Shown here one piece after another: positions 17,211 to 27,309 of a stretch of 64,000 nt of DNA. Where the stretch lies: the NCBI GenBank assembly GCA_036563615.1, contig DATCMB010000004.1, positions 226,071 to 290,070 on the forward strand, given 5' to 3'. The stretch is from Candidatus Binatia bacterium. Its GTDB lineage: Bacteria; Desulfobacterota; Binatia; UBA12015. Every line of letters starts with the position of its first letter. Positions within the stretch are counted from its first letter, which is position 1. The notes below the pieces were generated by a model. The model worked only from the letters and a program-made list of their open reading frames with translations. It had not been told where the DNA came from and searched no databases. The translations under genes and the position numbers were made by a program.

Positions 17211-17639
17211 TCACGTCGGCAGCGCGAGCTTCACGAAGTCCGTCTCGGTGACGATCCCGACGAGCCGCTGCCCCTCGACCACGGGCAGGCAGCCGATCTT
17301 GTGCTCGAGCATCAGCCGCGCGGCGTTGGCGATCGGCTCGAACGGCCCGATGGTGACCACGTGCGGGCTCATCACCTCCTTCACGCGCAGCGTCGAGTGC
17401 AGCTTCTGCTGCGCCGTGCGTCCGTAGCCCAGCGCCTGCGCGAGCGCGCCGCGGAACAGGTCGCGCTGGCTCACCACACCGCACACCACGCCGCGCTCGT
17501 CGACGACCGGCAGGTGGCGAATGCGTTGCATGGCCATGATGTCGTCCGCGACCTCGAGGCGATCGTCGACATGCAGAGTCCGTACGACAGGCGTCATCAG
17601 ATGACGTACCTCGCTGCGCTCGGCTGGCACGGTGCTCAT
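17211..17639 (-). CDS. CBS-domain pair protein
   Basis: 142 residues forming two CBS motifs: His-Leu-Met-Thr-Pro-Val...Leu-Pro-Val-Val-Asp-Glu (10-60) and Glu-Val-Met-Ser-Pro-His...Leu-Pro-Val-Val-Glu-Gly (85-138). Stand-alone CBS pairs bind adenine nucleotides and signal energy state. No catalytic domain is attached. GGGAGG lies 7-13 bases before the ATG, and an 11-of-12 sigma-54 promoter match lies just upstream. The same architecture occurs at 31580. Confidence 0.9.
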   Translation of the reverse strand: MSTVPAERSEVRHLMTPVVRTLHVDDRLEVADDIMAMQRIRHLPVVDERGVVCGVVSQRDLFRGALAQALGYGRTAQQKLHSTLRVKEVMSPHVVTIGPFEPIANAARLMLEHKIGCLPVVEGQRLVGIVTETDFVKLALPT

Positions 17640-17665
17640 CGCGAAGCCTCCCGAGACGCAGCGGC

Positions 17666-17681
17666 AGCAAGCGACGTACCC
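17666..17681 (-). promoter_or_regulatory. sigma-54 promoter of the CBS-pair gene
   Basis: Minus strand GGGTACGTCGCTTGCT matches 11 of the 12 defined consensus positions with GG-N10-GC spacing, the best in the window. Predicted start near 17655 leaves a 16-base leader that contains GGGAGG. Confidence 0.7.
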
Positions 17682-17842
17682 CGGATTTCGTGCGCGTCGC
17701 GCGCTCGTCTTCCCGGACCGGCGAATCGTCGCCGCACGACGTTCTCGCAGGTCGGAAAGCGGCGCGGGCCAGCACGCATCCCCCACCCCGAGACGATGGC
17801 GTATCCTGAGCGCAGGGCGACCTCTGCGCGGGAGGAGCAGCG

Positions 17843-19837
17843 ATGAGCGACACCACCGCCGAACGCGAGTACATGGTCGCGACGCAGATCCAGGCGCGCG
17901 GCATCCGCGATCCGCACGTGCTGCGTGCGATGCGCGAGGTGCCACGCGAGGCGTTCCTGCCGCCCGAGCTCGCGGAGTTCGCCTACCGCGACAGCCCGCT
18001 GCCGATCGAGCGCGGCCAGACCATCTCGCAGCCGTTCATCGTCGCGCTGATGACCGCCGCGCTCGAGCTCGAGCCGGGCGATCGCGTGCTCGAGGTCGGC
18101 ACCGGATCGGGCTACGCCGCCGCGGTGCTGTCGCGCATCGCGCGCGAGGTGGTGACGATCGAGCGCCACGAGGAGCTCGCGCGCACCGCCGCCGAGCGTC
18201 TGCGCGCGCTCGGCTACGACAACGTCACCGTGCACCACGGCGACGGCACGCTCGGCTGGCGCGAGAGCGCGCCGTACGACGCGATCGTGGTCGCGGCCGG
18301 CGGCCCGAGCGTCCCCGAGGCGCTGCTCGACCAGCTGGCGGTCGGCGGACGGCTCGTGATGCCGGTCGGCGAGGACCGCGAGCTGCAGACGCTCGTGCGC
18401 ATCACGCGGCGCGCCGACGGCACGCTCGAGCAGGAGTCGCTCGGCGACGTGCGCTTCGTGCCGCTGATCGGCGTGCAGGGCTGGCGCGACGACGAGCGGC
18501 CCTGGGACGGCCGTGCGCCGCACGTCCCGAGCGAGCCGGAAGCGGTCGCGCAGCTCGTGCGCGAGAGCGCGTGGCGCTTCGACGAGATCGACGACGCCGA
18601 CCTCGGACCGCTCCTCGAGCGCATGGCCCACGCGCGCGTCGTCTGCCTCGGCGAGGCGACGCACGGCACCTCCGAGTTCTACCGCATGCGGGCGCGCATC
18701 ACGCGCGCGCTGATCGAGCGCCACGGCTTCCGCATCGTCGCGATCGAAGGCGACTGGCCGGACGCCGCGGTGGTCAACCGCTGGGTGCGACGCCTCCCGA
18801 ACGGCACGCCTCTTCCCGGCGGTCCGTTCTCCCGCTTCCCGACCTGGATGTGGCGCAACCACGAGGTGCTCGAGTTCGTGCGCTGGCTGAACGCCTGGAA
18901 CGCGTTCCACGACGAGGCGGCGCAGACCGGCTTCTACGGACTCGACCTCTACTCGATGTTCAGCTCGATCCGCGCCGTGCTCGACTACCTCGACAGCGTC
19001 GATCCGGAGGCGGCCAGGATCGCGCGCCGCCGCTATGCATGCTTGACGCCGTGGGAGAACGATCCCCAGGCCTACGGCGGCGCCGCCGTCACCGGCCGCT
19101 ACCGCGTGTGCGAGAAGGAGGCGACCGCGATGCTCGCCGACCTGCTCGCGCGCCGGCTCGAGTACTCGGCCCGCGACGGCGATCGCTTCTTCGACGCCGC
19201 GCGCAACGCGGCGCTCGTGGCGAGCGCCGAGCGCTACTACCGCGTGATGTACTACGGCGGCGACGAGTCGTGGAACCTGCGCGACCGGCACATGTTCGAC
19301 ACGCTGCTCGCGCTGCTCGACTTCCACGGCCCGGAGTCGAAGGCCGTGGTGTGGGCGCACAACTCGCACGTCGGCGACGCGCGCGCGACCGAGATGGGCG
19401 TGCGCGGCCAGCTCGACGTCGGACAGCTCTGCCGCGAGCGCTTCGGGCGCGCGGCCTTCCTGGTCGGCTTCGGCACCGACCACGGCACGGTCGCCGCCGC
19501 GCACGACTGGGATGCCCCGATGGAGGTGATGCGCGTCCGCCACGCGCACGCCGAGAGCTACGAGCGCATCTGCCACCAGAGCGGTGTGCCGGCGTTCATC
19601 CTGCAGCTCCGCGAGCCGGAGCGCGAGGAGCTGCGCGGCGAGCTCGTCCCGCCGCGCCTCGAGCGCGCGATCGGCGTGATCTACCGGCCGGAAACCGAGC
19701 TGCAGAGCCACTACTTCCACGCCTCGCTGCCGCTGCAGTTCGACGCGTGGATCTGGTTCGACGAGTCGCACACCGTCCTGCCGGTGACCGCGCAGGACAT
19801 GCGCGTGCTCGAGCAGCTCGCGGACGGCGCGCGCTAG
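17843..19837 (+). CDS. fusion: protein-L-isoaspartate O-methyltransferase + erythromycin-esterase-like domain
   Basis: 664 residues, with GGGAGGAG just before the ATG. Residues 1-~215 are a Pcm methyltransferase: Gln-Thr-Ile-Ser-Gln-Pro and the SAM loop Glu-Val-Gly-Thr-Gly-Ser-Gly-Tyr-Ala. Residues ~235-655 are an EreA/Ma1-like esterase: Leu-Gly-Glu-Ala-Thr-His-Gly-Thr near 268, Glu-Gly-Asp-Trp-Pro-Asp near 305, Tyr-Gly-Leu-Asp-Leu-Tyr, and Val-Val-Trp-Ala-His-Asn-Ser-His-Val-Gly near 508. Pcm repairs isoaspartyl residues in aged proteins. The esterase family includes macrolide hydrolases but most members have unknown substrates. The frame is uninterrupted through the ~20-residue linker. A TATCCT at 17813 may be the -10 box; no sigma-54 site is seen. 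Confidence 0.9.
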   Translation: MSDTTAEREYMVATQIQARGIRDPHVLRAMREVPREAFLPPELAEFAYRDSPLPIERGQTISQPFIVALMTAALELEPGDRVLEVGTGSGYAAAVLSRIAREVVTIERHEELARTAAERLRALGYDNVTVHHGDGTLGWRESAPYDAIVVAAGGPSVPEALLDQLAVGGRLVMPVGEDRELQTLVRITRRADGTLEQESLGDVRFVPLIGVQGWRDDERPWDGRAPHVPSEPEAVAQLVRESAWRFDEIDDADLGPLLERMAHARVVCLGEATHGTSEFYRMRARITRALIERHGFRIVAIEGDWPDAAVVNRWVRRLPNGTPLPGGPFSRFPTWMWRNHEVLEFVRWLNAWNAFHDEAAQTGFYGLDLYSMFSSIRAVLDYLDSVDPEAARIARRRYACLTPWENDPQAYGGAAVTGRYRVCEKEATAMLADLLARRLEYSARDGDRFFDAARNAALVASAERYYRVMYYGGDESWNLRDRHMFDTLLALLDFHGPESKAVVWAHNSHVGDARATEMGVRGQLDVGQLCRERFGRAAFLVGFGTDHGTVAAAHDWDAPMEVMRVRHAHAESYERICHQSGVPAFILQLREPEREELRGELVPPRLERAIGVIYRPETELQSHYFHASLPLQFDAWIWFDESHTVLPVTAQDMRVLEQLADGAR

Positions 19838-21342
19838 CGAACGGCTCCTCGCCGTCGCGGCGCGCGGCGCGACGGCTCGTGGCGCGAGCGCTCGCGGACG
19901 GCGGCGACGTCGCCGTCGAGCGGCACCATCGCGCCGTCCTCGGCGACGCTCACGTTCCAGCCGAGCTGCTCCTCGACGAGCTCGCAGAGGCTCGCCGACG
20001 CTTCGGGCTCGCCGTGCACGAGCCAGAGCTTCCTCGGCGCGCGCCGGAAGCCGCGCAGCCAGCGCAGGATGTCTTGACGGTCGGCGTGCGCGGAGAAGCC
20101 GTCGAGCGCGACGACCTTCGCTCGCACGGTCACCTCCTCGCCGAACATGCGTAGCGTCTTCGCGCCGTCCTGCAGCGAGCGTCCGCGCGTGCCGGCGGCC
20201 TGGAAGCCGGTCAGCAGGACGGTGTTGCGCTCGTCGGGCAGACGCTGTCGCAGGTGGTGCAGGACGCGTCCGCCGGTCGCCATGCCGCTGCCGGCGATGA
20301 CGATCATCGGACCGCGCGCCATGCCGATCTCGCGCGAGTCGGCGACCGAGCGCACGAGCTCGAAGCGCCGCGTCTCGAGCGGGTTGCGCTGCGCGTCGGT
20401 GAGCGCCTGCATGTCGACGTCGTGCTCGTCGCGGTGACGCGCGTAGATCTGCGTCACGTGCGACGCCATCGGGCTGTCGACGAAGACCGGCACGACCGGA
20501 ATCCGGTCGGTGTCCTCGAGGTGGCGCAGCGCCCAGACCAGCTCCTGCGTGCGCCCGACGGCGAACGCGGGAACGATCAGCACGCCGCCGCGCTCCACCG
20601 TGTCGTTGACGACCTGGGCGAGGATCGAGGTCGGGTCGCTCGGGTGGACGCGGTCGCCGTAGGTCGACTCGACGAGCACGACGTCGCCCTCGTCGATGTA
20701 CTCCGGGTCGTGCAGGATCGGCCGCTTCCAGCGTCCGAGGTCGCCCGAGAAGACGAGCCGACGCGGCGGCGGTCCGTCGATCTCGAGCTCGACGATCGCC
20801 GAGCCCAGGATGTGCCCCGCCTGGCGCAGGCGCGCCGACACGCCGTCGGCGACGCGGAACCACTCGCCGCGCTTGCGCACCTCGACGAGACGCCACACCT
20901 GCTCGACGTCCTCGGCGGTGTAGAGCGGCAGCGCCGGACGGTGCTTCGAGTAGCCGTGCCGGTTCGCGTACGCGGCCTCCTCCTCCTGCAACCGCGCCGC
21001 GTCGAGCAGCAGGATGGCGAGCAGGTCCGCGGTCGCGGGCGTGCAGTACACGGGCCCGCGAAATCCTTGCTTGAAGAGGAGCGGCAGGGCGCCGGAGTGG
21101 TCGATGTGCGCGTGGCTCAGCACCACCGCCGAGACCGCTTCGGGATCGAGCGGCAGCGGGCGCCAGTTGCGCAGGCGCAGCTCCTTCTGCCCCTGGAACA
21201 TCCCGCAGTCGAGCAGCACCTGGCTCTTCGCCGTGCGCACGAGGTGCTTCGAGCCGGTGACGGTTCGGGCACCGCCGAGGAAGGCGAGCGTCGTCGCGTC
21301 CCCGGCGCGCTTGCCGTCGGCCTTCCGCGGACGCTCGCGCAC
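19834..21342 (-). CDS. metallo-beta-lactamase/beta-CASP RNA-metabolising hydrolase
   Basis: 502 residues. MBL part: Gly-Gly-Ala-Arg-Thr-Val-Thr-Gly-Ser and the metal motif Ser-His-Ala-His-Ile-Asp-His-Ser-Gly near 76-84, with Ala-Gly-His-Ile-Leu-Gly-Ser near 175. Beta-CASP part: Pro-Ala-Phe-Ala-Val-Gly-Arg-Thr-Gln-Glu near 260. The C-terminal RMMBL segment ends Gly-Phe-Ser-Ala-His-Ala-Asp and Leu-Val-His-Gly-Glu. This is the bacterial Ysh1/CPSF73-like family, presumed nucleases acting on RNA. A GTG start is used; no alternative lies close. It converges with the Pcm fusion with a 4-base overlap. A basic ~30-residue tail follows the last motif. Confidence 0.9.
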   Translation of the reverse strand: MRERPRKADGKRAGDATTLAFLGGARTVTGSKHLVRTAKSQVLLDCGMFQGQKELRLRNWRPLPLDPEAVSAVVLSHAHIDHSGALPLLFKQGFRGPVYCTPATADLLAILLLDAARLQEEEAAYANRHGYSKHRPALPLYTAEDVEQVWRLVEVRKRGEWFRVADGVSARLRQAGHILGSAIVELEIDGPPPRRLVFSGDLGRWKRPILHDPEYIDEGDVVLVESTYGDRVHPSDPTSILAQVVNDTVERGGVLIVPAFAVGRTQELVWALRHLEDTDRIPVVPVFVDSPMASHVTQIYARHRDEHDVDMQALTDAQRNPLETRRFELVRSVADSREIGMARGPMIVIAGSGMATGGRVLHHLRQRLPDERNTVLLTGFQAAGTRGRSLQDGAKTLRMFGEEVTVRAKVVALDGFSAHADRQDILRWLRGFRRAPRKLWLVHGEPEASASLCELVEEQLGWNVSVAEDGAMVPLDGDVAAVRERSRHEPSRRAPRRRGAVR

Positions 21343-21436
21343 GCGGTGTCTTTACAGCAGCGTCGCCGCTCCGCGAAGCGCCGCGCACGAGCGGCGAAGG
21401 TTGCGCCCTGGCGGGAAGCCCGCGATAACGGCCGTC

Positions 21437-21919
21437 ATGACCAGAACGCACCGTGGGCCCTGCGAGGAGACGGCAAGCCGCTCGGCGGCGCTGCGGCGAC
21501 GCGCCGCGCGCAGGCCGGTGGTGCGCGCCGTGACGACGGCGGTCGCGGCGCTCGCCTGGCTCGCAGCGCCCGCGGAGCCGGCACGCGGCGAAAGCGAAGG
21601 CGAGAAGCTCTATCGGACGCTGTGCGCGTCGTGCCACGGCGTCGACGGCCGCGGCGACGGTCCGGCGGCGCCCGCGCTCTCGCCGCCGCCGACCGACCTC
21701 ACCAAGTCGGACCTCAGCGTCCCGGAGCTGATGAAGGTCATCGACGGACGGCGCACGATCCGAGCGCACGGCGACGCCGCCATGCCGGTCTGGGGACGCG
21801 TCTTCGAGCACGCGCTCGAGGGAAGCCCGCGCCAGCACCGCGCGGCGCTCAGCACCGAGCAGATCCTCGCCGAGTACGTGCGCAGCCTGCAGAAGTCCGA
21901 CAAGGACGGGAAGAACTGA
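21437..21919 (+). CDS. monoheme cytochrome c, periplasmic
   Basis: 160 residues: a basic N-terminus then a signal helix (~30-48, ending Glu-Pro-Ala-Arg-Gly), and one cytochrome c domain with Cys-Ala-Ser-Cys-His-Gly near 63 and Met-Pro-Val-Trp-Gly near 116 as sixth ligand. The compact form with Gly-Asp-Gly-Pro-Ala resembles the soluble c-type carriers seen with quinol or cbb3 chains. It lies just upstream of the oxygen-sensing two-component pair, and may hand electrons to the cbb3 oxidase. An earlier in-frame ATG at 21014 falls inside the opposite-strand gene and is unlikely. Confidence 0.85.
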   Translation: MTRTHRGPCEETASRSAALRRRAARRPVVRAVTTAVAALAWLAAPAEPARGESEGEKLYRTLCASCHGVDGRGDGPAAPALSPPPTDLTKSDLSVPELMKVIDGRRTIRAHGDAAMPVWGRVFEHALEGSPRQHRAALSTEQILAEYVRSLQKSDKDGKN

Positions 21920-21990
21920 CCCCGCGGACGGCGCTCCGCGCTCGTCGGGCACGAACCGGACGGCGCGGCGGGACGCGCGCCCCCGGCGCC

Positions 21991-22006
21991 CGGTGCAGCC
22001 CTTGCA
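21991..22006 (+). promoter_or_regulatory. sigma-54 promoter of the regulator-kinase operon
   Basis: CGGTGCAGCCCTTGCA: GG-N10-GC spacing with TTGCA intact, about 10 of 12 consensus positions. Predicted start near 22017, 21 bases before the GTG. It implies that the activator drives its own operon. Confidence 0.55.
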
Positions 22007-22037
22007 ATCCGCGACACGCCGACGCTAAGCCCGAGCC

Positions 22038-23385
<1,348 letters not shown>

Positions 23386-23396
<11 letters not shown>

Positions 23397-24678
23397 ACGC
23401 GACACGGCGCGCAAGACGCGCGAGCTCAGCGAGCTGATCGGCCTCGACGCCGAGAAGCGGGCCGAGCGCCTCGCGTTCTACGACATCTCCCCCGCCGACG
23501 AGGCGCACCTCGCGAAGCTCGCGGAGATCTGCGACCCGCACCTCGAGCGAGCGATCGCCGACTTCTACGCGCACCTGCTGCGCTTCCCGGAGCTCGAGGA
23601 GATGCTGCGCGCGGTCCCCGACCGCGTGCACAAGCTGCAGGGGCTGCAGCGGGAGTACTTCCACCAGCTCACGCGCGGCCGCCTCGACGCGGACTACTTC
23701 GAGAGCCGGCTGCGCGTCGGCAACGCGCACCAGCGCGTCGGGCTCCGGCCCGAGTGGTACATCGGCGGCTTCAGCCTGCTGCTGCGCGCGTACCTGCGGA
23801 CGATCTTCGAGCAGCGCGGCAGCACGCTGCCGCCCGAGGCGGAGGCGCTGATCAAGACGCTCTTCCTCGACCTCTCGCTCGCGATCGACACCTACATCGC
23901 CGGCGGCTTCGTCGAGCGCGAGCACGCGGCGCGCCTGCAGCGCGCGACCGAGATGGCGCAGGAGGCGCTGCGCACCAAGGAGCAGACCGAGCGCTTGAAG
24001 GACGACCTCACGAGCATGGTCGTCCACGACCTGAAGAATCCGGTGAACGGCATCGCGATGACCGCGCAGCTCGCGCTGCGCAAGAGCGCCGACCTGCCGG
24101 AAGCGCACGTCAATTACCTGCGGCAGATCGAGCGCACCTGCCGCGAGATGATGCGTCTCATCCAGAACCTCCTCGAGATCGCGAAGATCGAGGAGGGCAA
24201 GATGCCGGTCGCGAAGGAAGCGCTGCCAGCGGCGGAGCTGATCGCCGAGGTGCAGCGCGAGTACGAGCCGGTCGCGGCACAGGCGGGACGCGAGCTCATC
24301 GTGCAGGTCCCGGACGGCCTGCCCGACCTGGTCGCCGACCGCAGCCTGCTCAAGCGCGTGCTCGTCAACCTGGTCGCGAACGCGCTGCGCCACAGCGGCA
24401 GCCCGGACGTCGTCATCGCCGCGGCGGTGGAGGATCCGTCGCACGTCGTGCTCACCGTCACCGACCGCGGCAGCGGCTTCGACGAGCCGGACCTCGAGGT
24501 GGTGTTCGAGAAGTTCCGCTCCGTGCGCCGCTCGCCGGCGAGCGCACCGACCGGCGACACCGGGCTCGGCCTCCCCTTCTGCAAGCTCGCCGTCGAGCAC
24601 ATGGGCGGCCGGATCGGCGTGCGCAGCCAGCCGGGCGTCGAGACGACCTTCTGGGTCAGCTTGCCGCGGAGCGCGTGA
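23386..24678 (+). CDS. globin-coupled sensor histidine kinase (heme oxygen sensor)
   Basis: 430 residues starting at a TTG inside the regulator gene, with GAGGAGCTGGGG just upstream. Residues ~20-175 are a protoglobin/globin-coupled sensor: Phe-Tyr-x-x-Leu-Leu-x-Phe-Pro-Glu-Leu near 60 and the proximal-heme segment Val-Gly-x-x-His115-x-x-Val-Gly-Leu. After a coiled coil (~178-207) comes HisKA with His214 in Val-His-Asp-Leu-Lys-Asn-Pro, then the HATPase domain with its N-box near 335 and Gly-Leu-Gly-Leu-Pro-Phe near 398. No membrane helix, so it senses cytoplasmic oxygen, NO or CO. With the adjacent regulator it does the job FixL does with FixJ, using a different heme fold. Confidence 0.93.
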
Positions 24679-25117
24679 CGGTGCTCGTCAGGCGCCGCGA
24701 GGGGTGCGGGACGAGCAGCACCGGCCAGCCGGCGTAGCGCACCACGCGGTCCGAGACGCTGCCGAGCAGCGGCGCCGTCGAGCGCGAGTGGCCGTGCGAT
24801 CCGATGACGATCGCGAGCGGGCGCTCGACGTCGGCGAGCCGCAGCACCTCGCGCGCGGGATCGCCGGGACGGAGCAGCGTCCGCACGCTGAGCCCGCGCT
24901 CGACGAGCGTGCTGCGCGCGCGCTCGAGCGCCGCGCGCGAGCGCTCGCGTCGTGCGAGGCCATCGCCGTCGAGCGGCGCCGTCTCCGCCGCCGCCTCGAC
25001 GTGCAGCAGCACGATCTCCGCGTCGAAGCGGCCAGCCATGTCCGCGGCGAACTCGAGCACGACCTCGGAGGTCGGCGAGAAGTCGAGCGGCACGAGAAGC
25101 GGACCTGGCTGGCTCAT
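24656..25117 (-). CDS. universal stress protein, single domain
   Basis: 153 residues. Leu-Leu-Val-Pro-Leu-Asp-Phe-Ser opens the fold, and the ATP loop Gly-Ser-His-Gly-His-Ser...Leu-Leu-Gly-Ser-Val-Ser closes it near 115-130, so it is probably a nucleotide-binding Usp. The ATG at 25132 lies within the -12 box of a sigma-54 promoter, so I take the next Met at 25117. The 3' end overlaps the kinase gene tail-to-tail by 23 bases. Usps accumulate in growth arrest and low oxygen in many bacteria. Confidence 0.88.
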   Translation of the reverse strand: MSQPGPLLVPLDFSPTSEVVLEFAADMAGRFDAEIVLLHVEAAAETAPLDGDGLARRERSRAALERARSTLVERGLSVRTLLRPGDPAREVLRLADVERPLAIVIGSHGHSRSTAPLLGSVSDRVVRYAGWPVLLVPHPSRRLTSTVTRSAAS

Positions 25118-25131
25118 CGGCGCGAGCGCCA

Positions 25132-25147
25132 TGCAAGGCACACACCA
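25132..25147 (-). promoter_or_regulatory. sigma-54 promoter of the single Usp gene
   Basis: Minus strand TGGTGTGTGCCTTGCA: TGG, TTGCA and GG-N10-GC spacing intact. Predicted start near 25121, only about 4 bases before the ATG at 25117. Confidence 0.6.
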
Positions 25148-25230
25148 GCGCGCCACCGTCCTGCGCGCGCGTCGACGCCACACCTCGACGCGCCGCGTTC
25201 GCAAGCTTTGGAATCGCCGCCTCGGCTTCG

Positions 25231-25246
25231 TTTCCAGTCCTGAGAG
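25231..25246. promoter_or_regulatory. degenerate copy of the candidate enhancer palindrome
   Basis: TTTCCAGTCCTGAGAG agrees with the perfect palindrome at 12623 in 11 of 16 positions. It lies between two divergent sigma-54 promoters (Usp leftward, dehydrogenase rightward), where one activator site could serve both. Confidence 0.3.
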
Positions 25247-25286
25247 TCGTGCAGGTCGCCTGCCCTTGCGCCGACGCCGGCGACGA

Positions 25287-25302
25287 GGGATCGTCGCTTG
25301 CA
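25287..25302 (+). promoter_or_regulatory. sigma-54 promoter of the dehydrogenase/triheme cytochrome operon
   Basis: GGGATCGTCGCTTGCA: TTGCA and GG-N10-GC spacing intact and nearly identical to the CBS-gene promoter at 17666. Predicted start near 25313, 3 bases before the preferred GTG. Confidence 0.55.
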
Positions 25303-25315
25303 AAGCGAGCGAGCC

Positions 25316-26344
25316 GTGCGAGCGATGGTTCTCCGCAAGCTGTGCGACCTGCGGCACGAGACGGCGCCGCTGTCGTACGAGACCGTGCCCGACCCCGAGC
25401 CGGGTCCGAACGACCTGCTGCTCGAGGTCAGCGTGTGCGGCGTCTGCCATACCGAGCTCGACGAGATCGAAGGCCGCACGCCGCCACGCACGCTGCCGAT
25501 GATCCTCGGCCACCAGGCGGTCGGGCGCGTCATCGGCCGCGGCGAGGCCGCGACGCAGATCGCGCTCGGCGCGCGCGTCGGCGTCGCCTGGATCCACCAC
25601 GCGTGCGGCGTCTGCCGCCACTGCCGCGTGGGCGACGAGAACCTGTGCCTGGAGTTCGTCGCCACCGGACGCGACGTCCCCGGCGGCTACGCCGAGCGGA
25701 TGATCGTCCCGGAGACGTTCGCGCACCCGATCCCGGAGGGGCTGTCGGACGTCGAGGCCGCGCCGCTTCTCTGCGCAGGCGCGATCGGCTGGCGCTCGCT
25801 GCGTCTCACCGGGATGTCCGACGGCGACCGACTCGGCCTCACCGGCTTCGGCGCCTCGGGCCACCTCGTGCTCGCGATGGTGCGCCGACGCTTCCCGTCG
25901 AGCGAGGTGTACGTCTTCGCGCGCAACCCCGAGGAGCGCGCGTTCGCGCGCGAGCTCGGCGCCGTGTGGACCGGCGACAGCGAGGATCTCGCGCCCGCGA
26001 AGCTGCACGCGATCATCGACACCACGCCCGCGTGGCGCCCCGTGCTCGGCGCGCTCGCGAACCTCGAGCCGGGCGGACGGCTGGTGATCAACGCGATCCG
26101 CAAGGAGAGCGCCGACCGCGACCGGCTCGCGACGCTCGACTACGCGCGCGACCTCTGGCTCGAGAAGGAGATCAAGAGCGTCGCCAACGTGACCCGCGCC
26201 GACGTGCGCGAGTTCCTCGAGTTCGCCGCGACCGCGAAGATCGCGCCCGCCGCGACCGAGTTCCCGCTCGCGGACGCGAACCGCGTGCTGGTCGAGCTCA
26301 AGCGCGCCGCGGGGCGCGGCGCGAAGGTGCTGCGCGTCGCGTGA
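25316..26344 (+). CDS. zinc-dependent alcohol dehydrogenase (MDR family)
   Basis: 342 residues from a GTG giving Met-Arg-Ala-Met-Val-Leu-Arg, a typical start for the family; a TTG 18 bases earlier lies in the promoter's -12 box. Catalytic zinc ligands: Cys-Gly-Val-Cys-His-Thr-Glu near 40 and Gly-His-Gln near 63; structural zinc Cys-x2-Cys-x2-Cys-x7-Cys around 97-111. The coenzyme-binding turn is Gly-Phe-Gly-Ala-Ser-Gly near 180. It interconverts an alcohol and an aldehyde with NAD(P). It is followed 10 bases later by a triheme cytochrome, so alcohol oxidation or redox balancing under low oxygen is plausible. Confidence 0.9.
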   Translation: MRAMVLRKLCDLRHETAPLSYETVPDPEPGPNDLLLEVSVCGVCHTELDEIEGRTPPRTLPMILGHQAVGRVIGRGEAATQIALGARVGVAWIHHACGVCRHCRVGDENLCLEFVATGRDVPGGYAERMIVPETFAHPIPEGLSDVEAAPLLCAGAIGWRSLRLTGMSDGDRLGLTGFGASGHLVLAMVRRRFPSSEVYVFARNPEERAFARELGAVWTGDSEDLAPAKLHAIIDTTPAWRPVLGALANLEPGGRLVINAIRKESADRDRLATLDYARDLWLEKEIKSVANVTRADVREFLEFAATAKIAPAATEFPLADANRVLVELKRAAGRGAKVLRVA

Positions 26345-26354
26345 GCCGTCCGTC

Positions 26355-27278
26355 ATGAGCACGATCGGCGCCCGCGCCGCGGCCTCCGCGCTCGTCCTGG
26401 CTGCGACGCTCGCCTGCGCGCTCGGCGCGCGCGACGCGCACGCCCGCCTGCGCACCGACCTGCGCGGCGCGCAGCTCTACGCGACCGAGTGCGCGCCGTG
26501 CCACGGTCCGACCGGACGCGGCGACGGCCCCGAGGGCGTCTACTTCAACCCGCCGCCGCGCAACCTGCACGAGGGCTTTCTCGCGCTCTACGAGACCGAC
26601 GAGATCGTGGCGCGGATCCGCAGCGGGCAGCCGCTGACGATCGAGATCGATCAGGTGGCGCTGCGCCGCCGCGAGCGGATGGTCGAGGACATCGTCGCGC
26701 ACCTCGAGCGCTTGCCGGACGTCGACTGGGAGCGCGTCGAGCGCGGCGCCGAGCTCTACGCGACGCGCTGCGCGGGCTGCCACGGGCCGTTCGGGCGCCC
26801 GGAGGAGGCCGGCGCCCTTCCCGAGCAGCCCCCGCGGCAGAACCTGTCCGCGCCGTCCTTCCAAAAATCGGTCAGCGACACAAAGCTCCTCGAGCTCGTG
26901 CGGCACGAGCGCGAAGGCCTGCCCCGCATCGCGCCGCTCGACGCCTCCGACGCGCGCGACGTCGTCGCGTACGTGCGGCTCCTGTCGCCGGGCTTCGAGC
27001 TCTACTCGCTGTGGTGCGCGGGCTGCCACGGCGACGACGGCAGCGGCGTCGGCGAGCCCGGCGTCGGCGTCGACCGTCCGGAGGTCGTTCTCGACCGCGC
27101 CTATCTGCGCGCGCAGGATCCGAAGGAGCTGCGGCGCAACGTCGTGCACATGCTCGAGTCGCAGGAAGGCGCGATGCCGCACATGCAGCGCGGCCTCAGC
27201 GAGGAGCAGGTGCGCAGCATCGTCGAGTACCTGCGCGCGACCGACAAGAGCCCGCGGCCCTCGCCGCAGCGCAAGTGA
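26355..27278 (+). CDS. triheme cytochrome c (periplasmic)
   Basis: 307 residues with a signal peptide ending Ala-His-Ala near 30. Three heme c motifs: Cys-Ala-Pro-Cys-His (~46), Cys-Ala-Gly-Cys-His (~140) and Cys-Ala-Gly-Cys-His (~223), each in its own ~90-residue domain; Gly-Ala-Met-Pro-His-Met supplies a late axial ligand. It is a paralogue of the oppositely oriented gene at 27310, whose layout is the same. Likely an electron carrier or adaptor for the cbb3 oxidase or another terminal reductase. Operonic with the alcohol dehydrogenase. Confidence 0.88.
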   Translation: MSTIGARAAASALVLAATLACALGARDAHARLRTDLRGAQLYATECAPCHGPTGRGDGPEGVYFNPPPRNLHEGFLALYETDEIVARIRSGQPLTIEIDQVALRRRERMVEDIVAHLERLPDVDWERVERGAELYATRCAGCHGPFGRPEEAGALPEQPPRQNLSAPSFQKSVSDTKLLELVRHEREGLPRIAPLDASDARDVVAYVRLLSPGFELYSLWCAGCHGDDGSGVGEPGVGVDRPEVVLDRAYLRAQDPKELRRNVVHMLESQEGAMPHMQRGLSEEQVRSIVEYLRATDKSPRPSPQRK

Positions 27279-27309
27279 ACCCGCGCGTCGTGCGCGTGCG
27301 GTCGGGCGC

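Noticed and set aside
17636..21952. A very long leftward open frame of about 1400 codons and many other long antisense frames
   Set aside because: In GC-rich DNA the frames opposite real genes stay open. The translations are Arg/Ala/His-rich and lack motifs, while the overlapping genes have complete domains.
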